Source: CAYOWK01 sp964407665 (GTDB taxonomy: Bacteria > Pseudomonadota > Alphaproteobacteria > Caulobacterales > Hyphomonadaceae). From it: DNA of 64,000 bases. Below, in pieces: positions 42,015-50,090 of this stretch. The stretch lies in assembly GCA_964407665.1 (NCBI GenBank), contig CAYOWK010000014.1, positions 1-64,000 of the forward strand, given 5' to 3'. Under the pieces are notes generated by a model. The model saw only the letters and a list, made by a program, of their open reading frames with translations. It had not been told where the DNA came from and did not search any database. Position 1 is the stretch's first letter. Each line of letters opens with the position of its first letter. The position numbers and the translations under genes are program-made.

Positions 42015-43016
42015 CTAGGGTGTCGACTTTCGGTCTGCCGTGCGCGCGCCCTGAAGGATATTGGGAAGGGAGTAGTTTCCCTCATGGCATTCGTGCGGAA
42101 AGGTGCGCTCGTTGCTGCGGTGGAAGGAGAATTCCGCCAGCCAGGGCTCGGTGTAGACCGGATCTTCGACGGTGTACTGGTAAACGAGTTCATCGGCAGA
42201 GACGCGCGTGAAGCGTTCGATGACTCTGGACGTGGCCGGTACAAGCAGGTTCGGGACGGACCGGATGCGCTCCTCGGGAGGTAGCCCGATGGTTTCCACC
42301 ACCAGCGTGTCACCTTCCCAGCGACCGATCGAGTCGCCCATGCGAGAACGAAGCGCAGCAGGCCTGTGCGTGTCGGTCAGCGGGATGATCCGGGCTTCAT
42401 CCCCGTACTCGGCGTGGATCACAACGTGGCCGGGCGCCTGCACAAACCGTATCCAGGTGAGCGCCAGGGTCGATGCGATGGGCGCGACCGCCCCCATCAC
42501 GATGCACCGTTCCTGGAGCGGCCGCTGTTCGACCCCCTCCATCGGCTTGTCCATCGGGTCGGTGGCCTGCAGCTCCGCTCTCGCCGCCGGCGTCAGCGGC
42601 ATGCGGCCGGTGGCGGGCAGAACGACCACGCGCGAACGCCGTTCGCCCCGGACCAGCGGGAAGCCATCCGTGGCTCCGATCAGGTGTTCGACCTCGGGGT
42701 CGATCTTCACGCTGGGATGGTCGGAGGACAGGAAGCCCCGCGAGGCCATTGCCACAAGCCGGCGGGAATCCGCCTCTGACACCACCAGCGTGGCCGACAG
42801 GGGGGAGGTCTCAAGGACCGGGAAGTAGTTCGTGGTCCAGTGGGCGTTCTGGAGGTCCGGACGGCCATCCGGGGTTCTCGGGAGGCTGGCGTCCGGCTTC
42901 AGGCTTGTTGGCTGATAGACCGCCTCGGGCGCGGCTTGCGCCACAGCGGGAGCGGTCGCCATCGCCGCCAGAGCGGCCGTAACAGCGAGTCTGGAGAACG
43001 GGAGGTTGAGGCGCAT
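42015..43016 (-). CDS. secreted protein of unknown function
   Basis: 333 residues with a signal peptide (MRLNLPFSRLAVTAALAAMA, cleavage near VAQA). The mature protein carries DGRPDLQNAHW, SIGRWEGDTLVVETIG, RVIERFTRVSADELVYQYTV and ECHEGNYSL. This combination is common in large families of secreted alphaproteobacterial and acidobacterial proteins without a known reaction. It is divergent from the AraC gene, 85 bases between starts, and may be its target. The frame extends upstream of ATG 43016, but into the regulator's coding strand. Confidence 0.72.
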   Translation of the reverse strand: MRLNLPFSRLAVTAALAAMATAPAVAQAAPEAVYQPTSLKPDASLPRTPDGRPDLQNAHWTTNYFPVLETSPLSATLVVSEADSRRLVAMASRGFLSSDHPSVKIDPEVEHLIGATDGFPLVRGERRSRVVVLPATGRMPLTPAARAELQATDPMDKPMEGVEQRPLQERCIVMGAVAPIASTLALTWIRFVQAPGHVVIHAEYGDEARIIPLTDTHRPAALRSRMGDSIGRWEGDTLVVETIGLPPEERIRSVPNLLVPATSRVIERFTRVSADELVYQYTVEDPVYTEPWLAEFSFHRSNERTFPHECHEGNYSLPNILQGARTADRKSTP

Positions 43017-43024
43017 GCATGACC

Positions 43025-43095
43025 CAGCGGTGTTTGAGGAATAGCGGTTTGCAATTATTGTTTTTCGATATAAGTTTTCTCTGAATGAAGGCGGG
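43025..43095. promoter_or_regulatory. AT-rich divergent promoter region
   Basis: The stretch TTGCAATTATTGTTTTTCGA followed by TATAAG is the most AT-rich part of this neighbourhood. It lies between the divergent secreted-protein gene (starts 43016) and AraC regulator (starts 43102), so it should hold both promoters and the regulator's site. Confidence 0.45.
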
Positions 43096-43101
43096 GAAAC
43101 C

Positions 43102-44172
43102 ATGGCCGGAAGCGCCAAAAATCTGGCCGCAGGTAACGTGCCCTCGCCGGGTCCGACCGTGGGCGCCGGCTTTGCCCGCGGCCTGTTCGAGTTTGCCGTT
43201 TCTCGCGGAGCCGACCGCGCCGAGCTGTCGCGCCGCACCGGGGTGACGGCCGAGGTGCTCGCCGACCAGGACGCACGGGTCCCGATGGCAGCCTATGTCG
43301 CGATCATGCGGCAGGGGGTCGCCCTGTCAGGCGATCCCGCGCTGGCGCTGCACTATGGCGAGGCGGTGAACATCGCACGGGTGTCGATTGTCGGGCATAT
43401 CGGGCGGGGCGCCGAGACCATGGCCGAGGCCCTGCAGCAGCTGAACCGCTATGTGCGCCTGATCGTGGAGACGGATGCGGCCACGGAAATCCCCGACCGC
43501 TTTTCGATCTTCTGGGAGGGCGACCGGCGCTGGCTGGTGGACACGCGGCAGAACGCGAACGCCTTTCCCGAACTGACTGAGTCCGCTTTTTCCCAGCTGA
43601 TCTGCCACACGCGGGAATTCGGGCATGAAGCCAACCGGCCGATGGTGAGGGAGGCCCACGTCACGCATGCAAGGCCGGCTCATTGGGCCGAGTACGAGCG
43701 TGTCTGGCAGGCGCCGGTCGTGTTTGGCGCCGCGCGCAATGCGCTGCTGATGGACCCGGACTGGGAGCACTACCGCGTCGCGCGCACCGATCCCTATGTA
43801 ACGGCTGTCCTGGCGGAGAAGGCGGACCGGATGATCGCCGAGCTGGACGAGGGCCAGACGATGGCTGGGCGTGTCCGGAAGGTGCTGCAGAGTTTGTTCG
43901 AGACACGCGAAGCCGGGATCGAGGCGGTGGTTCGCGAGCTCGGCGTCAGCCGCCAGACACTCTACCGCAGGCTCAAGGAGGAGGGCGTCACCTTCGAGGA
44001 TCTGCTTGACGAGATGCGGCGGAAGATGGCCATCCATCACCTTGGGGGCGGCCGGGTGTCGGTGAACGAGACCGCCTATTTGGTGGGATTTTCCGATCCG
44101 GGCTCGTTCTCCCGGGCCTTCAAGCGGTGGACCGGCATGAGCCCGCGCGACTGGAAATCCGCCAATTCGTGA
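43102..44172 (+). CDS. AraC family transcriptional regulator
   Basis: 356 residues. The N-terminal two thirds form the Arabinose_bd_2/OruR-type effector domain (FEFAVSRGADRAELSRRTG, PALALHYGEAVN). The C-terminal AraC helix-turn-helix pair has VVRELGVSRQTLYRRLKEEG and the second half AYLVGFSDPGSFSRAFKRW. Start ATG 43102. Likely an activator, possibly of the divergent secreted-protein gene and of genes elsewhere; the effector is unknown. Confidence 0.9.
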   Translation: MAGSAKNLAAGNVPSPGPTVGAGFARGLFEFAVSRGADRAELSRRTGVTAEVLADQDARVPMAAYVAIMRQGVALSGDPALALHYGEAVNIARVSIVGHIGRGAETMAEALQQLNRYVRLIVETDAATEIPDRFSIFWEGDRRWLVDTRQNANAFPELTESAFSQLICHTREFGHEANRPMVREAHVTHARPAHWAEYERVWQAPVVFGAARNALLMDPDWEHYRVARTDPYVTAVLAEKADRMIAELDEGQTMAGRVRKVLQSLFETREAGIEAVVRELGVSRQTLYRRLKEEGVTFEDLLDEMRRKMAIHHLGGGRVSVNETAYLVGFSDPGSFSRAFKRWTGMSPRDWKSANS

Positions 44173-44282
44173 ACCGCTTTCCCCGCAGACTTCGCCAATA
44201 ACGGGAATGAGCGGGTCCAGAGTCCGATTGCGCCGGGTGGCCCGCAGGTGTGACTGTAGCGCGGGATGTGGCGGGGCCGGTG

Positions 44283-46712
44283 ATGGCGGAGTTGGACGAC
44301 AGGACGGTTCTGGACCTGTTCGGGGAGGCTCTGGATGTCGATCCCGGGCAGCGGGACGGCTGGCTGGCTGCGCGCTGCGGCGGCGATATCGCGCTGATGG
44401 ACCGGGTTCGGCGGCTGATAGCTGCTGATGAGGAGGTTGAGGCTGGGGGCGGGGACACGGGGCCTGCGCCGCCGCCGGACCGGGTGGGGGTCTACCGGCT
44501 GGAGGCTCTGATCGGTGCGGGGGGAATGGGGTCGGTCTATCGGGCGCGGCGCGATGACGGCCTGTTTGACCAGACGGTGGCGATCAAGTTCATCCGCGCC
44601 ATCCGCGGCCGCCACAACCTGGAGCCTCTGATCGACGCCGAGCGCAGGTCGCTGGCGCGGATGGACCATGGAGGCATTGCCCGGATCCTGGACGGCGGTG
44701 CGACGGACGGCGGGCTCCATTATCTCGTCATGGAGTTCGTGCCGGGTGTTCCCATCGACATCCATGCGGATGGGCGGGCGCTGTCGGCTCCAGACCGGGT
44801 GCGGCTGGTCCGGCAGGTCGCGGCGGCGCTGGCGCATGCGCACCACAACCGGATCGTCCATTGCGACGTCAAGCCGTCGAACATCCTGGTGACGGCGGAC
44901 GGCAAGGCCAAGCTGATCGACTTTGGCGTGGCCCGCCTGCAGGAGGTGGCAGAGACCGGCGTGCTGGACGGGGCGACGCGCAGCCATGCAAGCCCGGAGC
45001 GTCTGGAGCGCCGCCCCGCGACGCTGGGCGATGATGTCTATTCGCTGGCGGTCACGCTCTACCAGTTGCTGGCGGACCGCCTGCCATGGTCCGACCCGGA
45101 TCGCCGCGATCTGCTTGAGGTTCCCCCGCCGGTGAGCGGGTTCGTGACCACCGACGCGGGCGGCTATCCGCTGGCCGACCTGGATGCGGTTCTGGCGAAG
45201 GCGCTGAACCTGCAGGCCGAGGCGCGATACCGGACCATCGACGAGTTCGATGCTGACCTGGCGCGCTGGCTGGAGCGCAAGCCGGTGAAGGCGCTGCCGG
45301 CCTCGCTGGGCTATACGGGCGCCCGGATGCTGCAGAGGCGGCCGCTGGGCGTACTGGGCGCTGCAGGCGGGCTGGCGGCGCTGGTGCTGGCGCTGGTGAC
45401 GATATCCGTTCTCTACCTGCAGTCCGAGGAGGCCAAGCAGGCGGCGGACGCGCGGTTTGCCGAAGTCCGTTCGCTCGCCGGCTTCATGCTGTTCGACCTC
45501 AACCAGCAGCTGGAGCAGACGCCCGGCGCCAGCCAGGTGCGCCTTGCGATGGCCGAGAGGGCGCAGGGCTATCTCGACGCGCTGGCGGCGTCGGCGGGTG
45601 ACGATGCCGAGTTGCAGCGCGAGACTGCGGTCGGGCTGACGCGGCTTGCAGAGGTGCAGGGCGTACCGAGCCGTCCGAACCTCGGGCTGTCGGCGGAGGC
45701 CAAGGCCAATCTCTTGCGGGCGGAGGGTGTGCTGGCTGCTCAGGTTGCGGCTACACCGGAAGATGCTGCGCTTCGTGCCGATCTGGGCAAGGCGCGGTAT
45801 TTTCTGGCGATCCTGACGGGAACGATGGACCTCGATCAGGCGGCGCAGATGGACTGGGCGGGCAAGGCGGAAGCTGATCTTGCTGCTGCGCTGGAGGGGC
45901 TCGCGGAGGCTGGTCCGGCCAAGCTGGCGGACGTGTCGGTGTTGCTCATGGGGGCGCGGCTGACCGCGTCCGACGCGATGCAGATGCAGGACCGGCATGC
46001 CGAGGCGCTGGTGATCCGCGAGGCGGAGGAAAAGCGCATGCTTGCAATGCCGGACGATCAGCGCGCGACGATCGTTCACGAGTTTCAGGCGGGCCGCGTG
46101 GCTGCGCTTATGGGGGACAGCCTCTACTATCTTGGACGAATGGAGGACGCGCTGGGGGCCTATGAGCGCGCCGCCGCATCCTTCGAGGGCGGGCTGGAGA
46201 CCCGGCCGACGCATCGAAAGCTGCTCGAGGGTGCGGTCTATGCGCGCTGGTCGCTGTCGGGAACGCTTGCGGAGCTGGGGCGCAACCGGGAGGGGCTGGA
46301 TGAGGCGCTCAAGGCCGAGGCGACGGCGCGGCGGCTGATGGACTGGGACCCGGCTGACCGCCTGTCGATCCAGAATTTCGACATGGCGACTGGGCAGGTG
46401 ACGCTGATGCTGAACGCCACGGGAAGATCGGCGGAGGCGTTGGAGCGTGTGGAGACGGAAATCGCCCTTCGACGCCAGCGACTGGCCGCGAGGCCGGACG
46501 ATGTGGAGCTGCTGCGATCCGTTGCTGTGCCGATGCGGGGGCGGGCGGAAATGCTGCGCGATGCGGGCGACAAGGCTGCTGCGTGCAGGGCGTTCGGCGA
46601 GGCGCGCGATGCGTGGGATGAACTGGACGCCAAGGGCCGATTGTCGGACTTTGACCGGCGAGTGGATGTGGCGTCGATCGAGACAGCGTTGAAAGAGCTG
46701 GGGTGCGGATGA
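44283..46712 (+). CDS. serine/threonine protein kinase with C-terminal TPR-like domain
   Basis: 809 residues. The kinase domain (70-335) has GAGGMGSVYRARR, ATP-binding K102 in VAIKFIRA, the catalytic loop HCDVKPSN (H193, D195; Cys replaces Arg of HRD), DFG (213-215) and ASPER. A single membrane helix (about 354-378) leads to a periplasmic helical repeat region resembling tetratricopeptides. Start ATG 44283; a GTG at 44250 is possible. The gene ends six bases from the convergent ECF sigma factor, its probable partner. Confidence 0.88.
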   Translation: MAELDDRTVLDLFGEALDVDPGQRDGWLAARCGGDIALMDRVRRLIAADEEVEAGGGDTGPAPPPDRVGVYRLEALIGAGGMGSVYRARRDDGLFDQTVAIKFIRAIRGRHNLEPLIDAERRSLARMDHGGIARILDGGATDGGLHYLVMEFVPGVPIDIHADGRALSAPDRVRLVRQVAAALAHAHHNRIVHCDVKPSNILVTADGKAKLIDFGVARLQEVAETGVLDGATRSHASPERLERRPATLGDDVYSLAVTLYQLLADRLPWSDPDRRDLLEVPPPVSGFVTTDAGGYPLADLDAVLAKALNLQAEARYRTIDEFDADLARWLERKPVKALPASLGYTGARMLQRRPLGVLGAAGGLAALVLALVTISVLYLQSEEAKQAADARFAEVRSLAGFMLFDLNQQLEQTPGASQVRLAMAERAQGYLDALAASAGDDAELQRETAVGLTRLAEVQGVPSRPNLGLSAEAKANLLRAEGVLAAQVAATPEDAALRADLGKARYFLAILTGTMDLDQAAQMDWAGKAEADLAAALEGLAEAGPAKLADVSVLLMGARLTASDAMQMQDRHAEALVIREAEEKRMLAMPDDQRATIVHEFQAGRVAALMGDSLYYLGRMEDALGAYERAAASFEGGLETRPTHRKLLEGAVYARWSLSGTLAELGRNREGLDEALKAEATARRLMDWDPADRLSIQNFDMATGQVTLMLNATGRSAEALERVETEIALRRQRLAARPDDVELLRSVAVPMRGRAEMLRDAGDKAAACRAFGEARDAWDELDAKGRLSDFDRRVDVASIETALKELGCG

Positions 46713-46718
46713 TCCGCC

Positions 46719-47282
46719 CTAGGGTGACAGCGCGTCCTGCAGCCAGGCGCGGGCGACGCGCCAGGAGCGTTTGACGGTAGAGACGGATATGCCGTCGAGG
46801 TCGGCGATTTCCTCCAGCGTCAGGCCGGAGAAATAGCGCAGTTCGACCAGCCGGGAGAGTTCGGGCGCTGCGGCGGCCAGGCGCTCCAGCGCGTTGTGGA
46901 TCATCTCGACGTCGACGCCGCCTGTATCCTGCGCGGCGTTCTCGGCGATTTCCGTGATCAGCGTAACCTGCGGGGCCGAGCGCTTTCCGGCGCGCATGCG
47001 GCGGACTTCGTCGATCAGGACCTGGCGCATGATGTGAGCGGAATAGGCAAGGAAGTGGGTGCGTTCGCGCGCCGAGACCGAGCGCTGGCCCATGATCTTC
47101 AGCGAGGCGCCGTGGACGAGTTCGGTCGGAGCAATGTGCTGGCGGGCGCGGTCTCCGGCCAACATCTTGCGGGCGAGGACGCGCAGTTCCTCGTAGACTT
47201 CAGCGAAGAGACGGTCGCGCTCCTCAGGCGACACGCCTGGCAGCGGTGTTGCGGCGTCTGCCTGCATATCGGCGGCGGACAT
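46719..47282 (-). CDS. ECF RNA polymerase sigma factor, kinase-associated (ECF43/TIGR02999-like)
   Basis: 187 residues. Sigma2 (about 20-95) contains IAPTELVHGASLKI where most ECF factors have DAEDLVQE-type acidic residues; T53 replaces one of them. HFLAYSAHIMRQVLIDEVR is typical of TIGR02999 factors. Sigma4 (about 135-185) has LRYFSGLTLEEIADLDGISVST. Known for the group (Vibrio EcfP): the missing negative charge is supplied by phosphorylation of a Thr by a partner kinase. The adjacent kinase makes that mechanism likely here. No anti-sigma factor is adjacent. Confidence 0.88.
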   Translation of the reverse strand: MSAADMQADAATPLPGVSPEERDRLFAEVYEELRVLARKMLAGDRARQHIAPTELVHGASLKIMGQRSVSARERTHFLAYSAHIMRQVLIDEVRRMRAGKRSAPQVTLITEIAENAAQDTGGVDVEMIHNALERLAAAAPELSRLVELRYFSGLTLEEIADLDGISVSTVKRSWRVARAWLQDALSP

Positions 47283-47455
47283 CCTGTTTTCCCCTCTTGC
47301 GCGACTGCCGTCCCCAGCGGCCGCTGTCGGGAGTTTGATGCAAGCGGTGGGCCGTGACCAGTCCCCGGGGGGGGCTTCTCGGCGCGCACCTTCTGCGAGG
47401 ATTCAGATGGGAGGCTGAGGCGCAGTCATCAAGACGGTTGTCGGCGATGTTCAGC

Positions 47456-47932
47456 CTACGCAAATCGCGAGACGCCTCGCGCCTTCAGCACCTGGACAGC
47501 AAAGAGTACATCGTCGCGATCCACGAGAAGCAGATCAGGGCGGCTGAGCAGTCGGGGCGTTTGCACCAATGCGACTAGTTCCACGAACGCCTCTCCCAGC
47601 GAACGCAGAAGCTGGTCAAGTGGATAGGCTTGCGGGGAGCCCAGATGAATGTGGGCCAGGCCGCCCACAACCTCGACTTCAAAGGCCGGATTTGAGTCCT
47701 CAATGCTGCAGATGACTCGCCCTTTGAAGGTCGCAGCGAGCCGTAGCGAGCGCATGAGCGCCGATACTGCCTGGAACAGATCCTTGTTCTCGAGGATATG
47801 TGCGTGCGGCTCGCCGAGCTTGAGATTGCCGACAACAAATCTGTTCGACGCGAACGGATCAGCCTGAGGCAGGCCGACGATGCTCTCTGGCCAGTTCTCT
47901 GTCAGGATTTCAAGAGTGACGAGTTGCGGCAT
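47456..47932 (-). CDS. protein of unknown function downstream of PBP
   Basis: 158 residues, soluble, no signal. Predicted alpha/beta with strands GRVICSIED and FEVEVVGGLAHIHLG and a helix LDQLLRSLGEAFVELVALV. It begins three bases after the stop codon of the class A PBP gene, so it is almost certainly co-transcribed and translationally coupled to it. Family not recognised. Codon bias is somewhat weaker than in its neighbours. Confidence 0.6.
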   Translation of the reverse strand: MPQLVTLEILTENWPESIVGLPQADPFASNRFVVGNLKLGEPHAHILENKDLFQAVSALMRSLRLAATFKGRVICSIEDSNPAFEVEVVGGLAHIHLGSPQAYPLDQLLRSLGEAFVELVALVQTPRLLSRPDLLLVDRDDVLFAVQVLKARGVSRFA

Positions 47933-47935
47933 CCG

Positions 47936-49984
47936 TCAGCCCGGCCCCTCGCTGCCTCCGGCGCGCTGTTCGACCGAGCGGAAGGCGGCGGAGAGGCGGC
48001 GGTAGAAGCTGAGGCGGTTCTGGTCGTCGATGGAGAGGAATTCCTCGACCTGCTTGGCGCCGGCGAGGGGGATGGGGGTTTTGCCCTTCAGGGCGGCGGT
48101 CATCATGATCGCCCACATCCGCGCCGACATCTCCCCGCCGGTGACCTTGGTCATGGGCGTGTCATTGTCGTTGCCGACCCAGACGCCGCCAACGTAGAGC
48201 GCATTGTAGCCGAGGAACCAGGCGTCACGCCAATCCTGCGAGGTGCCGGTCTTGCCGGCGACGTCCCAGCCGGGGACCTGGGCGGCGCGGCCTGTGCCCT
48301 GCACGACCACGCGCGAGAGCATGCCGGTCATGTCCTCGGCGAGATCCTGCGCGTAGATCCGCGGCGGCTCGGCATCCGGATGAGTGTAGAGGACTTCGCC
48401 CCGCGAGTTGCGGATTTCCTGGACGACGTAGGGCGTCATCTGCAGCCCGCCCCGGGCGAGAACGCCATAGCCGGTGGTCATGTCCAGAAGGGTCACGACG
48501 TCCGAGCCCAGCGTCACGGAGGGGTAGTTGTGCAGCTGGGTGCGGATGCCGAAGCGGCGGGCAAGGTCGGTGACGCGCGCGACCCCGATCTCGGCGCCGA
48601 TGGCTGCGGAGACCGTGTTCAGGGATTCTGCCAGCGCCTCGGACAGCGTGACGGCGCCGCGATAGCCGCCGCCATAGTTGCGGGGGCGCCAGCCATTGAT
48701 CTGGATCGGTTCATCATACCGGACCGAGCCGGGACGCAGGCCGGCTTCGAGGGCTGCAGCCCAGACAAACATCTTGAAGGATGAGCCAGGCTGGCGGCGG
48801 GCCTGCACGGCGCGGTTGAACTTGGATTTGGAATAATCGAGGCCGCCCACCATCGCTCTGAGGGCGCCGGTGTGATCCATGATGACGGCGGAGGCTTCGG
48901 ACGCGTTGCGTGAGGCGCCCATCTCGGAGAGGCCCCGTTCGACGGCGTCCTGGGCGGCGGCCTGCACGTCCAGGTCCACGGTGAGCTGGACGACGAGATC
49001 CGGCGGGGGATTGGGCAGAAGGTCGTGAACCTGCTGGATCGCGTAGTCGAGCGCGTGGCCGGCGAAGCTGTCCTGATCGCCCTGCCGGAATTCGAGCTGC
49101 TGGCGCTTGGCGTCGTCGGCCTGCTGAGCGGTGATGAAGCGCGCCTCCACCATGCGGTCGAGGACGTAGTGCTGGCGTTCCTTCACGGCGGTCGAGTTGG
49201 CGTCGCGGGCGTAGCGTGACGGCGCCTTCGGGAACGAGGCCAGGATGGCGGCCTGGGCGAGGGTGAGGTCTTCTGGCGCGACGCCGAAATAGGTGTGGGC
49301 GGCGGAGTCCAGTCCGTAGGCGCCCGCGCCCAGATAGATGCGGTTGAGATAGAGTTCGAGAATGTCCTGCTTGCCGAGCATCCGCTCGAGATCGACGGCA
49401 AGGCGCGCTTCCTGCGCCTTCCGGCGGAGCGTCTGGTCTGGCGTCAGGAAAAGGTTCTTTACGAGCTGCTGGGTGATGGTCGAACCACCCTGCACGGTGC
49501 GGCCCGCGCGGACGTTTTCCAGCGTGGCGCGGAAGATGGCCGAGTAGTCGACGCCCTCGTGGGCGAGAAAGCGGCGGTCCTCGGCGGCGATGAAGGCGTT
49601 GACGACGTGGTCCGGCAGGGCGCTCAGGCGGACGGCGCGACCGTAGCGGGGACCGCGGACGGCGATGGTCTTGCCAGCAACGTCAACGAACTCGACCGCT
49701 GCTTCGCGGTTGAGCGTCCACAGGGCCTCGCGCGAGGGTAATGACGGCATCTGCGCGAACATGGTGTTCCACAGCAGACCGAATGTGACGACGCCGACGG
49801 CGAAGGCTGTGCCTGCGACCTTGAGGGCGAGCGGGCCCCATTTCTTCAGAAAATCAGGCGTTTGAGGCGGGGAAACCATGTCCGGACCCCGCGCTCGGGC
49901 GGAAGCGGCCACAGCTGCCGGCAATTCGGGCGCCGGTTGTCCGGGCGACCCGTCATCCGGCTTGCCGGTGGTTTCGTCAGTCAT
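47936..49984 (-). CDS. class A penicillin-binding protein (PBP1A-like)
   Basis: 682 residues. Cytoplasmic Pro-rich tail (1-48), one membrane helix (about 51-72), and a GT51 glycosyltransferase domain with E135 in FIAAEDRRFLAHEGVD and GGSTITQQLVKN. The transpeptidase domain has SSFK (S401/K404), SLN (454-456) and KTG (578-580). It polymerises and cross-links peptidoglycan in the periplasm. All catalytic motifs are intact. Start ATG 49984; a GTG at 49999 is possible. Confidence 0.93.
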   Translation of the reverse strand: MTDETTGKPDDGSPGQPAPELPAAVAASARARGPDMVSPPQTPDFLKKWGPLALKVAGTAFAVGVVTFGLLWNTMFAQMPSLPSREALWTLNREAAVEFVDVAGKTIAVRGPRYGRAVRLSALPDHVVNAFIAAEDRRFLAHEGVDYSAIFRATLENVRAGRTVQGGSTITQQLVKNLFLTPDQTLRRKAQEARLAVDLERMLGKQDILELYLNRIYLGAGAYGLDSAAHTYFGVAPEDLTLAQAAILASFPKAPSRYARDANSTAVKERQHYVLDRMVEARFITAQQADDAKRQQLEFRQGDQDSFAGHALDYAIQQVHDLLPNPPPDLVVQLTVDLDVQAAAQDAVERGLSEMGASRNASEASAVIMDHTGALRAMVGGLDYSKSKFNRAVQARRQPGSSFKMFVWAAALEAGLRPGSVRYDEPIQINGWRPRNYGGGYRGAVTLSEALAESLNTVSAAIGAEIGVARVTDLARRFGIRTQLHNYPSVTLGSDVVTLLDMTTGYGVLARGGLQMTPYVVQEIRNSRGEVLYTHPDAEPPRIYAQDLAEDMTGMLSRVVVQGTGRAAQVPGWDVAGKTGTSQDWRDAWFLGYNALYVGGVWVGNDNDTPMTKVTGGEMSARMWAIMMTAALKGKTPIPLAGAKQVEEFLSIDDQNRLSFYRRLSAAFRSVEQRAGGSEGPG

Positions 49985-50090
49985 CGGGCGATTCCACACC
50001 GTATGGCGGGCCGGAGTCCCGCAGACCTGCTCCCCATAACCTTAACCAACGCCGGGCGTAAGGGCGGCGATCCAGCCCCGCACACGATTT

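Noticed and set aside
44076..46214. 712-residue open frame antisense to the Ser/Thr kinase
   Set aside because: Kinase motifs are complete on the plus strand; the antisense product is Arg/His-rich noise.
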